Assembly (NCBI RefSeq): GCF_042242105.1
Contig: NC_092034.1
Location: 18,066,644-18,130,643, forward strand
Reading direction: 5' to 3'
DNA: 64,000 nt
Source: Pempheris klunzingeri
Lineage: Eukaryota > Chordata > Actinopteri > Acropomatiformes > Pempheridae
Shown here one piece after another: positions 36,771-48,480 of this stretch. The first letter of the stretch is position 1. Every line of letters begins with the position of its first letter. Under the pieces are notes generated by a model. That model did not search any database. It was given only the letters and a program-made list of their open reading frames with translations, and was not told the origin of the DNA. A program made the translations under genes and the position numbers.

Positions 36771-37584
36771 ATGGAATCAGATTTGTTTCAAAAGTTTCAA
36801 GCAAAACTTATTAAAAGTCAATCAAAATAAATGGATTTGAGAGATAGAGCAAAAAATTATAACCTTCAAAGTAAAAAATGTCTCTTGAAAACAAATAACT
36901 CTCTCTCTCTCTTTTGGTTACGCTTCTGGCTTTTTCATTTGCGCTGCCAGATTCTTTGTTTGAGTTTTGACACAAACTTATCGCGTGGGCGGACTCTTTC
37001 AAGGGCGCGTTCCTATTGGCTGTTGAGTTTTTGAGCGACACGGCTGTGACCCGGAGGTTGTTCCCCTGTTTGCTTGAATTGACTCCTGGGGATCACTTTA
37101 ATCTTGAAGCAGTTGCTTGTATGCCCCCCTATGCTTCCTCTTCATGCATGCCTTGCATGGCGAATGAAAGATTCTTTCTCCCGCTTGGTGATTAGAAAAA
37201 GTTCAAAAAACTTTATAGATCCCCAGGAGTCAATTCAAGCAAACAGGGGAACAACCTCCGGGTCACAGCCGTGTCTCAAAAGCTCAACAGCCAATAGGAA
37301 CGCGCCCTTGAAAGAGCCCGCCCACGCGATAGGTTTGTGTCAAAACTCAGACAAAGAATCTGGCAGCGCAAAGCCAGAAGCGTAACCAAAAGAGAGAGAG
37401 GGCGAGAGCAAAACGACATCCTTGAACAAAATAAAAGACAGAGTTATTTGTTTTCAAGAGACATTTTTTATTTTGAAGGTTATCATTTTTTGCTTGAGTT
37501 AATTTTTTTCTCTCTCAAATCCATTTATTTTGATTGACTTTTAATAAGTTTTGCTTGAAACTTTTGAAACAAATCTGATTCCAT
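36771..37584. mobile_element. Fold-back element with arms over 320 bp
   Basis: The left arm 36771-37094 is the inverted copy of the right arm 37218-37584, around a loop of about 123 bp. The right arm carries about 45 extra bases near 37405-37445. The ends are ATGGAATCAG and CTGATTCCAT. A 6-bp target duplication ACCTGT flanks it (36765-36770 and 37585-37590), which supports insertion as one unit. No transposase lies within. The family is unknown to me. Confidence 0.85.
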
Positions 37585-38052
37585 ACCTGTCCTTCACCGT
37601 GCACTGTGGAAGAGGGGGTGGGACGAGCAGTGTTGCCAGGTGTACGATAATTATCGTATTTGTACGATAATTTTGCCCTCTGTACGATCAATAATCCAAA
37701 AAAGGCCAAAAGTACGATCATTTGACAGTTTCTGTGAACGTGTGGTTCCAATCAGCCTTGCTCAAATCTGCCATACAGTTTTTGTGAACTCTGAAGGCAT
37801 CTCTTATCATGTGACATTTCCAACCAATCGTAATTGGTTTAGCGTGAGATACGAGCACCTGGATACATGTGACGTTGGTCTCGGAATGACGAGCATGATT
37901 GGCTTATCGTGCCCCATTAAATAATTGATTTGTTTTATTATTGAGTAATAGTTGGCAGCAGGCACTTTTTAAGTTTGAAGATGTGCAGTTATTTGTCATT
38001 TTTGAGGACAAAGAGAGAATGTTCTGAATTATTCATTGTGACTGTGAATACA

Positions 38053-39000
38053 GGACGGTCATCACGGACTTTGTCGACTGGTGTGGACGAAACAACCTCC
38101 TAGTCAACGCCAGCAAGACGAAAGAGATGGTGGTCGACTTCCACAAGAAACCCTCCATCACTGCACCAGTGAGCATCCAGGGACTTGGCATCGAGAGAGT
38201 GAGGACATACAAGTACCTGGGTGTTCACCTTAACAATAAACTGGACTGGACAGACAACACTGACTCTCTCTACAAGAGGGGTCAGAGTCGTCTATACCTG
38301 CTGAGGAGGCTAGGATCCTTTGGAGTGAGCAGACCACTCCTGAGGACCTTCTTCGAGACTGTGGTGGCATCTGTGGTCTCATATGCAGTGGTGTGTTGGG
38401 GAGGGGGGTGCTCTGAGCGGGACAAGAACAGGCTCAACAGACTAATTAAGAGAGCCGGCTCGGTCTGTGGCTGCCCCCTGGACCCCATAGAGGTGGTGGG
38501 AGAGAGGAGGACCTTGTCCAAACTGTCCTCCATCTTGGACAACACCTCCCACCCTCTGCATCAGACTGTGGGGGCCTTAAGCAGCTCCTTCAGTCACAGA
38601 CTGATACACCCCAGGTGTAAGAAGGAGCGCTTCCGCAGGTCCTTCATCCCGACTGCAGTCAGACTGTACAATGCTGCATTATAGTCTGCTGCACCAACCA
38701 CCACCACCACCTGTGCACTTTACTATAACATAAACTGTACAATAATTCTCACCCCACTTCACTTCACCCTGTTGTTGTTTGTCTCTGTAATTACATTTCT
38801 TTGTGTACATAGGTTTTTACCACTGTATATATTATATTATATTCTGCTATTTAATTTTTCTAATTCTATTATATTCTGCTATTTAATTTTTCTAATTCTT
38901 AACTGTGTGCTTTTATTTTTCTATCTGTCCCTTTGAGCTGCTGTAACAGCAAAGTTTCCCCACTGAGGGATCAATAAATAAATATCTATCTATCTATTGA
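38053..39000 (+). mobile_element. Rex1/CR1-like LINE 3' part nested in the hAT
   Basis: It begins inside RT (DFVDWCGRNNLLVNASKTKE), runs through YKYLGVHLN and LLRRLGSFGVSRPLLRTFFE to the C-terminus, and ends GGGATCAATAAATAAATATC with a TATC-type tail. The reading frame at 38127-38684 is open, so the insertion is fairly recent. It is severely 5'-truncated and lacks the catalytic RT half. Confidence 0.85.
38127..38684 (+). pseudogene. LINE ORF2 C-terminal fragment
   Basis: 185 residues with the YKYLG motif, the LRRLGSF block and the terminal HPRCKKERFRRSFIPTAVRL segment. That last block is the usual C-terminus of this LINE group. No catalytic residues of RT or endonuclease remain. Confidence 0.8.
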
Positions 39001-39529
39001 AAAAAGATTGTTCATTTAAGTAATTCAAATAGTATTCAAATGTTGGAATGCAAAAATTAATTTCACTAAGTGAAGCCAGATTTACTCTTTATTTTCTTTT
39101 CAGTTATTATGAATACTGTTTCAAAAAAGTTAACCTGCTGTGTCAGTTCCCTAACGGTGGGTGGCCTCATGATTTAGCTCATTAGTACCATTTGTCATTT
39201 GTTTATGGGGGACACATTAGTGTAACACAACTAAGTTGGAGCACACAGCAGTGGATGAGGACGCTTTTAAACACATATAGAACCACTATATTTGACTATC
39301 GCGCAACAGTAAGCTTGTTATTTTGGTTATGACGGGTGTACGATAATTTACCCCAAAATATGATAATTTCGAGTTTGTGGTGTGGTAATTCTGCATTTCC
39401 CACCTGGCAACACTAGGGACGAGTTATCTGTGTGCATCTCAGGTAGCTGAGATCCTGAGCTCCTACTGACTGACGTCACCAAGTCATATTTGTCATATTG
39501 ATGTGGTCATCATGAAAAGCCCTCAGGTG

Positions 39530-40320
39530 TGGCTTTTAGAGAGCGGAGAAAAGAGGAGGCGGAAAAGAGGTCCCAGTGTAGAGGTATGTCGTCTTTTTAG
39601 AACATTAAAAAATGCTGTTTGACTTCATTTGTACAGCTAGAGGCTAGCTAAGTTGAAATAAAGCAAAATTGCCTAATAGTTCTATTGTGGATACTGCAGC
39701 TACTGTGTAACTATAGAATTCTAGTGCAACCTCTGTTATTTTAGTAATGCATAACCACTACTAGATAATTGATGTTATATTGAACACATCAGTAGTAGTC
39801 TGTCTGCTGCAGCTCCATGTTTTGCTTGTACTGTACATTCTAGTTTTATGTTGTCTTGTTTGCACATTCTGCTTCTATAAGGCCCCTTGTTACCAAGTAT
39901 TCACTGACCATAGCACCATCTCCATTTATGTTGTTGAAAACAGATTTGCTGTCACTGGGACTGACTTTGAGTTAAACCTACACTGTAACTTTTGTATTCC
40001 GTTTTTATATTATATTGCACTGTTTTGTATTGTTTGAACATTGCACCTTTTTATTATTCATATTGTGGGAGCTGTCAGGACTTTCTAAATATTTGCACAA
40101 AACCTGAACAGGAACAGGTTTTATTTATGTTCTTTTATGTTATTTTAGTGTGTGTTTGTTTGTGTGTTGGTGTGTTTGATTAACAATTAAACCTTTAAGG
40201 TCTGTCATACGGCTGTTGTCCATTAATGACTGGGGTGGTGTGTGCGTGCGGAGGGGTGGCGGGCGCCAAACCATAATGTCGCCTAGGGCACCAGAGCCGG
40301 CTCTAGCCAGATAGTACTAA
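39530..40320. repeat. Possible hAT-like (ZMYM-type) remnant
   Basis: At 39511-39582 a short frame MKSPQVWLLESGEKRRRKRG ends at a GTATGT donor, like the first exon of some hAT-type transposase genes. At 40282-40314 the sequence TCGCCTAGGGCACCAG with AGAGCCGGCTCTAGCC resembles the end of the same kind of element. The body between is not recognisable, so the call is weak. Confidence 0.3.
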
Positions 40321-40769
40321 CACACACATAGCCTGACAGTGCAAACAGGAGAACACACACACTGCAGTGATAGCGACCACTAAGGTACAAATGTGATTTC
40401 TGCTGTTTTCAGACAAAACAATGATCCTTATCGTAGTTTTAGAACCAGTCTGCCCAGCTCTATGCGTGTGAGTGCTCTCTCTGTCGCACCCTGGCACTGC
40501 ATGCCATCAGCTTCACAGCGTGACGCTGACTCAAAGATGCAGTAGATCTCAAGTTCAGGCTGACGTTCATTACAACTGCAGTGGCGAGCTGCCAAAACAG
40601 CAGCCACCCATGTGTTCACCTGCATGCCAGCAAACACTACACCTCGTCTGACCACCTGAGGAGGAGGGAGTGTGATATATGAAAGCCACATGTCACAAAG
40701 ACAGCAAGATGTGACAAGCCTGCAAATTTGAGGGTATTAGTGGCATTATTAGGGCATGGGTTGAGGGTT

Positions 40770-41804
40770 AATTCATCAATCAATATTTATTTATATAGCG
40801 CCAATTCATAGCAAATGTTATCTCCAGACTCTTTCCATAAAGAGCAGGTCTAGACCAAACTCTTTAATTAGAGAGAGACCCAACGATTCAGGAATTCAAC
40901 ATTAAGGATTCAAGAATCCCCACATGAGCAGCATCAGATATTAGATTCAATTTTCAATTTATTTTCAATTCAATTTATTTGTATAGCCCAATATCACAAC
41001 AGAGTGTCTCACAGTGCTTTACAAAGTTCACTGAAATAAACAAGTGTAAGCGAACAAACAATCTAATAAAGAGTCCAGCAGTCGATGAGGCCAATGGATC
41101 AGTCCGGTGGACACAGTGGCAGGAAGAACTCTGGAACAGACCCAGGCTCAGAGGGGGGGGGCTTTCTGTCGGGGTCCGTGTTGGGTGGAGGTTGGACAGA
41201 GAGAGAAAAAAAACAAACACCAGCTATAGCACTGACAATAGGAATGTGAATAAATTAGCAATATGGTAGCACTGAAAAACATGACGAGTGGCTGACGATC
41301 CGCAGCAGTGATTCATGAAGCCAGAGAACCACAGCAGGAGAACCAGGACCAGGATCCACAGGAACCAGAGAACCACAGCAGGAGAACCAGGACCAGGATC
41401 CACAGGAACCAGAGAACCACAGCAGGAGAACCAGGACCAGGATCCACAGGAACTAGCGAACCACAGCAGGAGAACCAGGACCAGGATCCACAGGAACCAG
41501 AGAACCACAGCAGGAGAACCAGGACCAGGATCCACAGGAACCAGAGAGATGAGAAAAGCACAGAAAGGCTCTGGGGAAGATACCAAGTTAGTAACAGACA
41601 TTAAAGAGACATGAGACATCAGGATGGAGAGGAAGAGGAGGAGAGAGGAGCCCAGTGCATCATGGGAGTCTCCCGGCAGTCTAAGCCTATAGCAGCATAA
41701 CTAGGGGCTGGTCCAAGGCCTGATCCAGCCCTAAACTATAGGCTTTATCACTAAGGAAGGTTTTTAGTCTACTCTTAAATGTAGAGAGGGTGTCTGCCCC
41801 CCGA

Positions 41805-41806
<2 letters not shown>
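40770..41806 (-). mobile_element. L2 LINE 3' region with two tails in tandem
   Basis: On the minus strand a body (41110-41806), including the GTCTGCCCCCCGAACCC motif and the minisatellite, is followed by tail A at 40950-41110 (GGGCTATACAAATAAATTG) and then by a second, different tail B at 40770-40945 (GCGCTATATAAATAAATATT). Elsewhere each tail occurs alone: A at 4000 and 15600, B at 59940. Confidence 0.85.
41321..41545 (-). repeat. 44-bp minisatellite, 5 units
   Basis: Five units starting CCAGAGAACCACAGCAGG at 41321, 41365, 41409, 41453 and 41497. They are almost identical; one carries CTAGCGAACC. Because 44 is not a multiple of 3 and the unit lacks stops, several frames stay open, which creates spurious repeat ORFs on both strands. 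Confidence 0.93.

Positions 41807-41807
<1 letters not shown>

Positions 41808-41841
<34 letters not shown>
41808..41841. repeat. (CA)n microsatellite
   Basis: About 17 CA units sit exactly at the end of the L2 fragment. Confidence 0.95.
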
Positions 41842-41843
<2 letters not shown>

Positions 41844-41849
41844 AATACA

Positions 41850-43050
41850 CTCCCTGTGTTTCCTTGGAAACAGTGTTTGAGCTGCTACAAAAATAGGGAA
41901 TTGTGTATTAAAAAGACTGTCCCTTTGGGACAGACTGCTGAGACCTGATATTAACTTCAGGTCAGTGGTGGAAGAAGTATTCACATCTTTAACTTAATAC
42001 CACAGTGTAAGAATACTACAAATAAATCCAAATTATCCAATCCAAATTAAGTAAAACTATAAAAAACGATTACTATCAAAATATACTTAAGCACCAACTT
42101 ACTTTGCAGAATGGCCCATTTCAGAATAATCTATACTGTGTTTGTGATGGTCACACCTACAGCCTCATGTGAGTATTAAAGTAATAAATTATTAAATTAT
42201 TAGAGTAATTCTGATTCTGATTCAGATTCTGAATGTCGGTAACCTTCTGGGACTCAACTTTTCTCTTTACTTACATTTGATCATTTGCTTTTCCTAATTT
42301 GACCTTATTGTCATCACACACACATAGCACATACATTAGTTAACAGATAAACGACGACACATAGCTTTTGTTTCATTCATCATTGCCATTTTATTGTTCT
42401 TTGCAGTAGATCAGTTTGTATTTGTTGGTAACAACCAGTGTGAGGTGTGCAGCTGCTGCTGGTGCATGGACAGACATGTTGGCAGGCTGGAAGAAAAGGA
42501 TGGAGGCCCAGAAGCCAAACTCCTAAACACAGGGAGTGGCCAATCAGGCCATACCAAGTTTCTCTCCCATCAAGGGGGGGGACTGAGAAAGTTCATTGTA
42601 CAGATTATGTATTTCTTTGGACTATGTTAGGTCGTTCATTTGCTTTGGTTTATTTATTATTTGGTTACTGTTCAGTCTAGCTGTCCTGTTTAGTTTTGAG
42701 TTTAGTTAGTAGGGTTTGTCTCTGGTTTCCCCTTGTGTGTCCAATGGTCTGATCGGCCATTGTATATGCCCCCCTTTACATATGCCCCCCTTCAGACAAT
42801 GAATAACACAATAGCAAACACAGCTGTAATAATATAAAGTAGGTCTTCATAGGAGGAGTTAGAATTGCTGTATCTTAATTTAATAAACAATTCAAATGTC
42901 CTTGTATCTGCTGATAATTACAGTATAGCAACATATTCAGAGAATTACTGGAACAGAACGTGGTGTCTTTGAGAAGGTACTTTTATGTCATCATCACACA
43001 AAGTAATTTTTGATAAAATGATCCCCATCAACAGTAAAAACAAGTAAGTA
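41850..43050. other. No gene seen
   Basis: No supported exon or named repeat. Confidence 0.4.
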
Positions 43051-43053
43051 TAT

Positions 43054-43054
<1 letters not shown>

Positions 43055-43112
<58 letters not shown>
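43055..43112. repeat. (GT)n microsatellite
   Basis: An uninterrupted run of about 29 GT units. Confidence 0.95.
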
Positions 43113-43114
<2 letters not shown>

Positions 43115-44370
43115 CTCTACATGAGCATCTAATAGGAGTACTTGAAGTTTTTGGTATCTCTGGAGCTTCTGATGATTCTGATCTCCTCTGTGTTTCCTGT
43201 CCACGTGTATGTGCATATGAATGTGTGTGTATGTAGGGAGGTGTTAAGCCCACTGTGCATGCAGATAAGTGTTGTGTCTGGACGGCCGGAGGAATGCAGC
43301 GGGTACTATACATTAAAATCCAGGCAGTGTTTCCATGACTGCTTTTGAAGTGGTGGTTTCCTGGAGCAGTGTTGCTGAACTCATTCCTCTCTTTTTGTGT
43401 TGATATAATTCCTAATTCCTCCTCTTACTTGTTGGAATGTTCATTGAAGAAAGAGACAACAGCGGCCAGTGAATGAGGCTTGACCTGCCAGTGAGTGAGC
43501 ATAAATTAGCCTCGCAGGAGGAGAGCTGGGATTCAAATCAAATAGCTGCAAAAACATGGAGGTTATGACTAGATTGTGTGTCACTAAAGTAGTAAATGCC
43601 AGTTTGCACTTAAAACACCCTGTTGGTAACCACTACCTGATTCTCACACACACACAGAGGCAGAGGCTCTTTGTAGAGACTTTTAAGTCACTCTCAGCGG
43701 ATCCATGGCAACCACTTGTTGAAGCCTCACTGCTTGTTGCTAAGTGATGGGATGTATTGGACCAGAAAATCCCTCCATTGACATTCCCTCCACCCCTTCT
43801 CCACCCATTCCTTTCCTTGCCCCATCCCTACCCGCCTATGGACTGCAGCCAAAGAATCCCACATATATGCTCTAAGCTCTGCTCCACAGTGGAAACTGTT
43901 CCCCTCTCATCCTGGTTTTACACGTACTGTTGACCAAAAGCAGTGAAGCTGATATTCTAACTTTCTGTTACTGAGAAAGTGAAATACACATGTTCCACAA
44001 ATGTTTCACAGCAGCAGATGAACCGTGCCGACCCTGGGTTCTTCAGATTCAGTTTCTCAGTAAACGTTTGGTTCACACACTTCTACCCCAGACGACAAAC
44101 TTTTTGAGGAATCTTTGAGGGGCTCGGGAAGTTCCTAAGGGGGTCCCTGGAGTCCCTCTGGGGTTCTGTGGGTCCAGGAAGGAACTACAGAGGCTAAACT
44201 ATGACTTTACAATACGATTTAGAAGAACTCTCTCTGTACACAGCTGAGCATTGTGACCACAGAAAAGTCTCATAATGAATCCACACAATAACTAAACTGT
44301 CACCTGAGAAATGTGCTCCAGTCAGATATAGTTTCTGGAGTTATTAGTGTTCGCCGACCTCCTGCATCTG
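43113..44370. other. No gene seen
   Basis: Unique-looking sequence without a supported coding frame. Confidence 0.4.
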
Positions 44371-44379
44371 TTCACCATG

Positions 44380-44765
44380 CTCCCCCCCCCCCGTTGATCC
44401 TAGTGCCCTCATGTGCCCCCTCCTCCTCTCTCCCCTCCCCTCGGTGACCGATTAGCCGGTGCGGGGACTCTCCCATTTCCATGAGAAAGGCGGCGGTCGG
44501 TGAAAGGGTTAAGCCTGAGGACGAAGCCCCAAAAAGCAGCTCTAATTTTCTGCCCGGCGGGGAAGTGGGGGGAGCGGGGAGAGGGAACAAAGACGCCCGG
44601 GGGAGGAGCGGAGACTCCGGCTTTACTATATGCACCTGCGGCCTGAAAAGCCCCGGACAATGCGCCTCCGACACGGCCAATTACGAGCGGGCCATCCACC
44701 CGCTTTTTCTGTGGAGAGACGTGGGGGAGGAGGCGGGGGAGTGAAAGGGAGGAGGAGGGGAACGG
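44380..44765. promoter_or_regulatory. GC-rich, CpG-rich island, possible regulatory element
   Basis: The block stands out from AT-rich surroundings. It holds many CpG steps, several open frames on both strands, an ACAATG (Sox-like) site and a CCAATTACG (homeodomain-like) site near 44657-44687. It lies about 3.7 kb beyond the sox19 stop and about 1.8 kb past its putative poly(A) site. No ORF in it shows a known domain, so an enhancer or an unannotated promoter is more likely than a gene. This is an inference. Confidence 0.35.
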
Positions 44766-45357
44766 GGAAAGTGAATTTAAAGAGGGTAAAGATAAGAAAG
44801 TAAATAATCGAGCTTTAAATCATTCTCGGCATTATAGACCACCGCCCCCCATTCACCCTCACCCATCACATCTTCCCACCCCGGCAACACACCCGTGTTC
44901 TCCCGCTAATGTTCACTTTTGTCCGCAGCTTTATTCTGAGCGGCAGCAGGCAGAGAGGACTCTGTGGAGGTGGTGACTGCTGATGGATGGATGAGGTCAT
45001 GTTTTAAGGAACAGAGGAGAAACAACCAGCTCTAATAATTCACCTGAGCAGGGGAAGAAATGGTTCTATTAGTCAGTCAGTCACGTTTTATACTAGCATA
45101 ATAATAATAACTGAGCAATAATGTCAGAAAACCACGTATTTGTGTAATATGATCACATTCTACTGTAAGTGTGTATAAGGAGAAATATGGAAACAGGCTA
45201 AGGACCATACAAGTCATTTATCTGTTTAATGTTTTATTCAGTTCAGTAAAAATCATGCAGCCTATACTTAAGGCCTACATTCAATCATTTTGATAATCAT
45301 CCTGTGGTGCTGTGGTTGTCACTGGTTCCTGTTCATTTCTCTGTGGGATATGAACAC
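44766..45357. other. No gene seen
   Basis: AT-rich intergenic sequence. Confidence 0.4.
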
Positions 45358-46300
45358 CTAGAAGCAGGAAACTTCTTTAGCCTTGATAAAAACATCCAAA
45401 TGTGCAAGTCTGTTGGCTCCAATACCTGGACAGAAAGAGGAAGATATCAACAGCTGCCACCAGATTTCTGAGGAGGAAACTGACTGCAAAAGACCTGCAG
45501 TAAGATTTGGTGGCAGCAGTGACTGAGGTTTCAGCTCCCACAGTGAGGAGCATACTAAACACTGAAGGCCTCCATGACCGAACTCCATGATGTTTACCAC
45601 TGCTGAACCACAAGAACAAGACAAGCTGGCTCCAATATGCTTGAAACCATAGAAATAAGCCTCAGAAGTTTTGGGATTCTGTTCTGTGGAGCGGTGAAAC
45701 AAAACTTTAAGGGGCGTAGGATCAGCGGAAGAATGAGGCATACGCTGAAAAGAACACCCTGTCTACAGTGAAGCATGGTGGTGATGCTCTGGGGCTGCTT
45801 TTCTTCTTCTGGCTCTGGAAACCTGCAGCGTTTGGAGGACAAGATGGATTCAATCAAGTATCAGGAAATCCAGGAGAAAACGTCATGCTGTCTGTGAGGA
45901 AGCTGAAGCTTTGGCGTCACTGGACCTTCCAACAGGACAATGATCCCAAACATACCTCACAGTCCACCAAGGCTTCAGAAAAAGTCCTGGAAGATACTAG
46001 AGTGGTCGTCACAGTCACCTGACCTGAATCCCATAGAAGATATCTGGTGGGATTTGAAGAAAGCTGTCGCAGCAAGCAAACCCAAGAATATTAGAGAGCT
46101 AGAGGCTGTTGTCATTAAAAGTGGCATATTGTGCTGAATTTGGAGAAACCACCTTTTAATAGTTGCGTTGAGCTATTTGCTCTCTAATTGTTCTTGAGCT
46201 GTTCATTGAACACAGCTGAAGGTTTGTAAATGTTGCCAATGCACCTATTTTGAAGAGGTGGTTGAATAATTTTGAGTGCAACTGAATGTTATTGGAGACA
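45358..46300 (+). pseudogene. Tc1-like transposase relic, copy 2
   Basis: Longer than copy 1 and in the opposite orientation. It shows GLLFFFWLWKPAAFGG, then KLWRHWTFQQDNDPKHTSQS (45900-45965), then SPDLNPIEDIWWDLKKAV (46013-46065), the block with the final catalytic acidic residue. The parts lie in different frames with several stops. Sequence 45770-46020 is nearly identical to copy 1 at 30835-31080. Confidence 0.85.
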
Positions 46301-46601
46301 TATGTATATATTAGGCCCAGAGCAACACCACCAATACATCAACAGCTGAGTCAACACCCCACAGTGTCTCCAAAACAGGGCTTCATTTCTATTCTTAGAC
46401 TCCATTAGCTGATGTGATACGAAAAAGCTTGCGAGCGAGTTGCATTTCATTTGATGAAAAAAATCCCAAGATTTGGAAATGTCCGATTTTTAGCAGAGCT
46501 CATTGTGTGAAATGATGCTTTTCATCATGTATAAAAGCTTTTGAACTAAAAGCACACAGACAACATTTAATGTGACAGCAGTAATGAAAAAAGATCTGTA
46601 C

Positions 46602-48480
46602 TTTATTAATATTGTCATGAATGCCATAACAAAGACTTTTTAATCAAAAAGGAAACAAGACTCTTAGTATAAGAGCCTAAAAATGTATACATTATTTACA
46701 TGAATGCTACATACAGTAACTCTAGTATACGGCAGCATTTACATACAAGAAAATCCATTCTAAAAATAGAGATACGAGTCAGTATAAAAGTTACGGTTTC
46801 AAATAGTCGGGTAGCAACATGTAAACATTCATGCATTACTTTAATAGAACTGCTCTCCTCTTTCAAAAATAAAAGTCAGCCATCTGTTTCCAGTGCATTA
46901 AGTTAGTAATAGAATGCTTCAAAGTTAAGAAGTGTCTGAATAATCTACACATTCAATATTCACTTTTTCTAGGATGAAAATTAAAGTTCCCTTTAGGTCC
47001 ATAGCAGCACCAGTAACCAGACAGCAAACTAGACAGAAAAATAGACAATGACAGTACTGTCGGTTTGAGAGAACCAGGATTAAAAACACTTTTATTATTT
47101 TAGAGAGTGATAGAACTACCCCCCAGGTAAAGGTGAAAAAACGGTTTAGAAACAAGATGGAAGGTTTGCTTGAGATTTAATCTGAAACTCACTTTTATAC
47201 ATTCTCTGTACTGGCTGTAAAAACAAACAACTAAACATTAAAAGAATCTGGCAGTCCAGTTTACTTGGTGGAAGACATAACGTGTGAGACTTAAATCTGC
47301 TGTTTGGAATCAAACTGTCGCATTTCATATTAAATTTCATTCACTTAATGAAAAGCCTACAAAAAACAATATAAACTCTTGCCTAGAGCAAAGTGACAAA
47401 GAATACACAAAGCGACTCAGAATGCTGCCAGAATAACGCATCTGAACATTTACATCGAAATCTACAACTAATCATAGCCAATAAAACTCATACAGGCAGC
47501 AGAAACTGCATCACACCTCTACGCAGACTCAAAACTGTAAATCCAGGGATCTGGTGTGACCGACGACACCGGACCGACTGAATGCAGACAGAAGCCGGTG
47601 TGTTCTGTCAGTGTGCTGTGGATGCAGTGCTGATTGTCCAGGTGTTTGTCATCCAACAGGATTTCATCAGTTAAAAATAAAATAGAAAAAATACAAAAGT
47701 ACTAAATCAAAGCCAAGGCACAAAGAGTTCATTTTAAAAACAGCTCTGTCATTCAAGTTGTGCACATCCTTCCCGTTTTGCCCAGCGGCACCCAGCTGTT
47801 CTCCAGGTCCCCGACAACAAACTACCAGCAACCACACTTCAGCTCAGGTGATCTGTTCGTCACCAGCTGAGAGACTGTGAGCCGTTGAGACTGTAGACAG
47901 CAGGGCCTGGCTCCATGGTGAACTGGCACAGTTAGTGGCTTCTGTCTTCCACTGACTGGGTACGATGGAACAGGCATGAGTATGGGTGTAAAAAAAGGTT
48001 AAGGATGGTATTAAGGAGTCTTCTGACGTATTATGGATAAGTTCTAAAAATACAAAAAAGGCAAAGCAACATTCCTAACATGTACACAACAAACAGATGA
48101 TGGCCCATATTCACTGCTGCCCTTCGTAGAAACAAGTCTGCTGGAGGGTGGTGGGCAGGGCACAAGTCTCAACTCTGTACATTTGGTGGTGGGTGTGTGT
48201 GGTATTTATCTGAACTCATGTGGCACCAAAGAGGTAGTAAAACAGTGCGTCAAATCATGTAAAAATTGTAGCCATCAGTTGTGTGTCTGTGGTTACAGGT
48301 GTATCTGTGAGAGCTGTGAGACTACTGGATGCAGGGGAAAAGGTGTTCCCCCCCCCTCGCATCTTGTGTCTTTGCCTTGCCAGTCTAAAGTCATTAACAA
48401 CTGACTCCATCTCTCATCCAGCCAGCTCTGCGTCACGAGCACTTCCGGCCCTCCCACTCAGCTCGCCCTCTGCTTGTGTC
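46602..48480 (-). other. sox19: sox19 3'UTR (inferred)
   Basis: From the sox19 stop at 48481 down to an AATAAA on the minus strand (46602-46607) there is no other gene or obvious repeat. A 3'UTR of about 1.9 kb is plausible for a SoxB1 gene. Exact ends need transcript data. Confidence 0.45.

Larger units (their letters stand above)
37628..39415. mobile_element. Non-autonomous hAT element with a nested LINE
   Basis: The ends are CAGTGTTGCCAGGTG and, inverted, TAGTGTTGCCAGGTG. A perfect 8-bp duplication GGGACGAG sits on both sides (37620-37627 and 39416-39423). Inner GTGTACGATAATT segments recur near both ends. A LINE fragment (about 38053-39000) fills much of the middle. No hAT transposase is visible. 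Confidence 0.9.

Noticed and set aside
39780-40183. Hydrophobic short ORFs
   Set aside because: AT-rich, Leu/Cys/Phe-rich translation typical of chance frames; no homology recognised.
40428-40691. Minus-strand frame with an acceptor-like CTCCTCCTCAG and about 60 cysteine-containing residues
   Set aside because: It looks somewhat like an exon, but the donor is poor, no partner exons were found and the residues match nothing I know.
41308-41619. Overlapping repetitive ORFs on both strands
   Set aside because: They come from the 44-bp minisatellite, which has no stop in several frames. No domain or start context supports a protein.
44372-44744. Overlapping ORFs in the GC-rich island
   Set aside because: High GC removes stop codons by chance. 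No domain, and frames are open on both strands.
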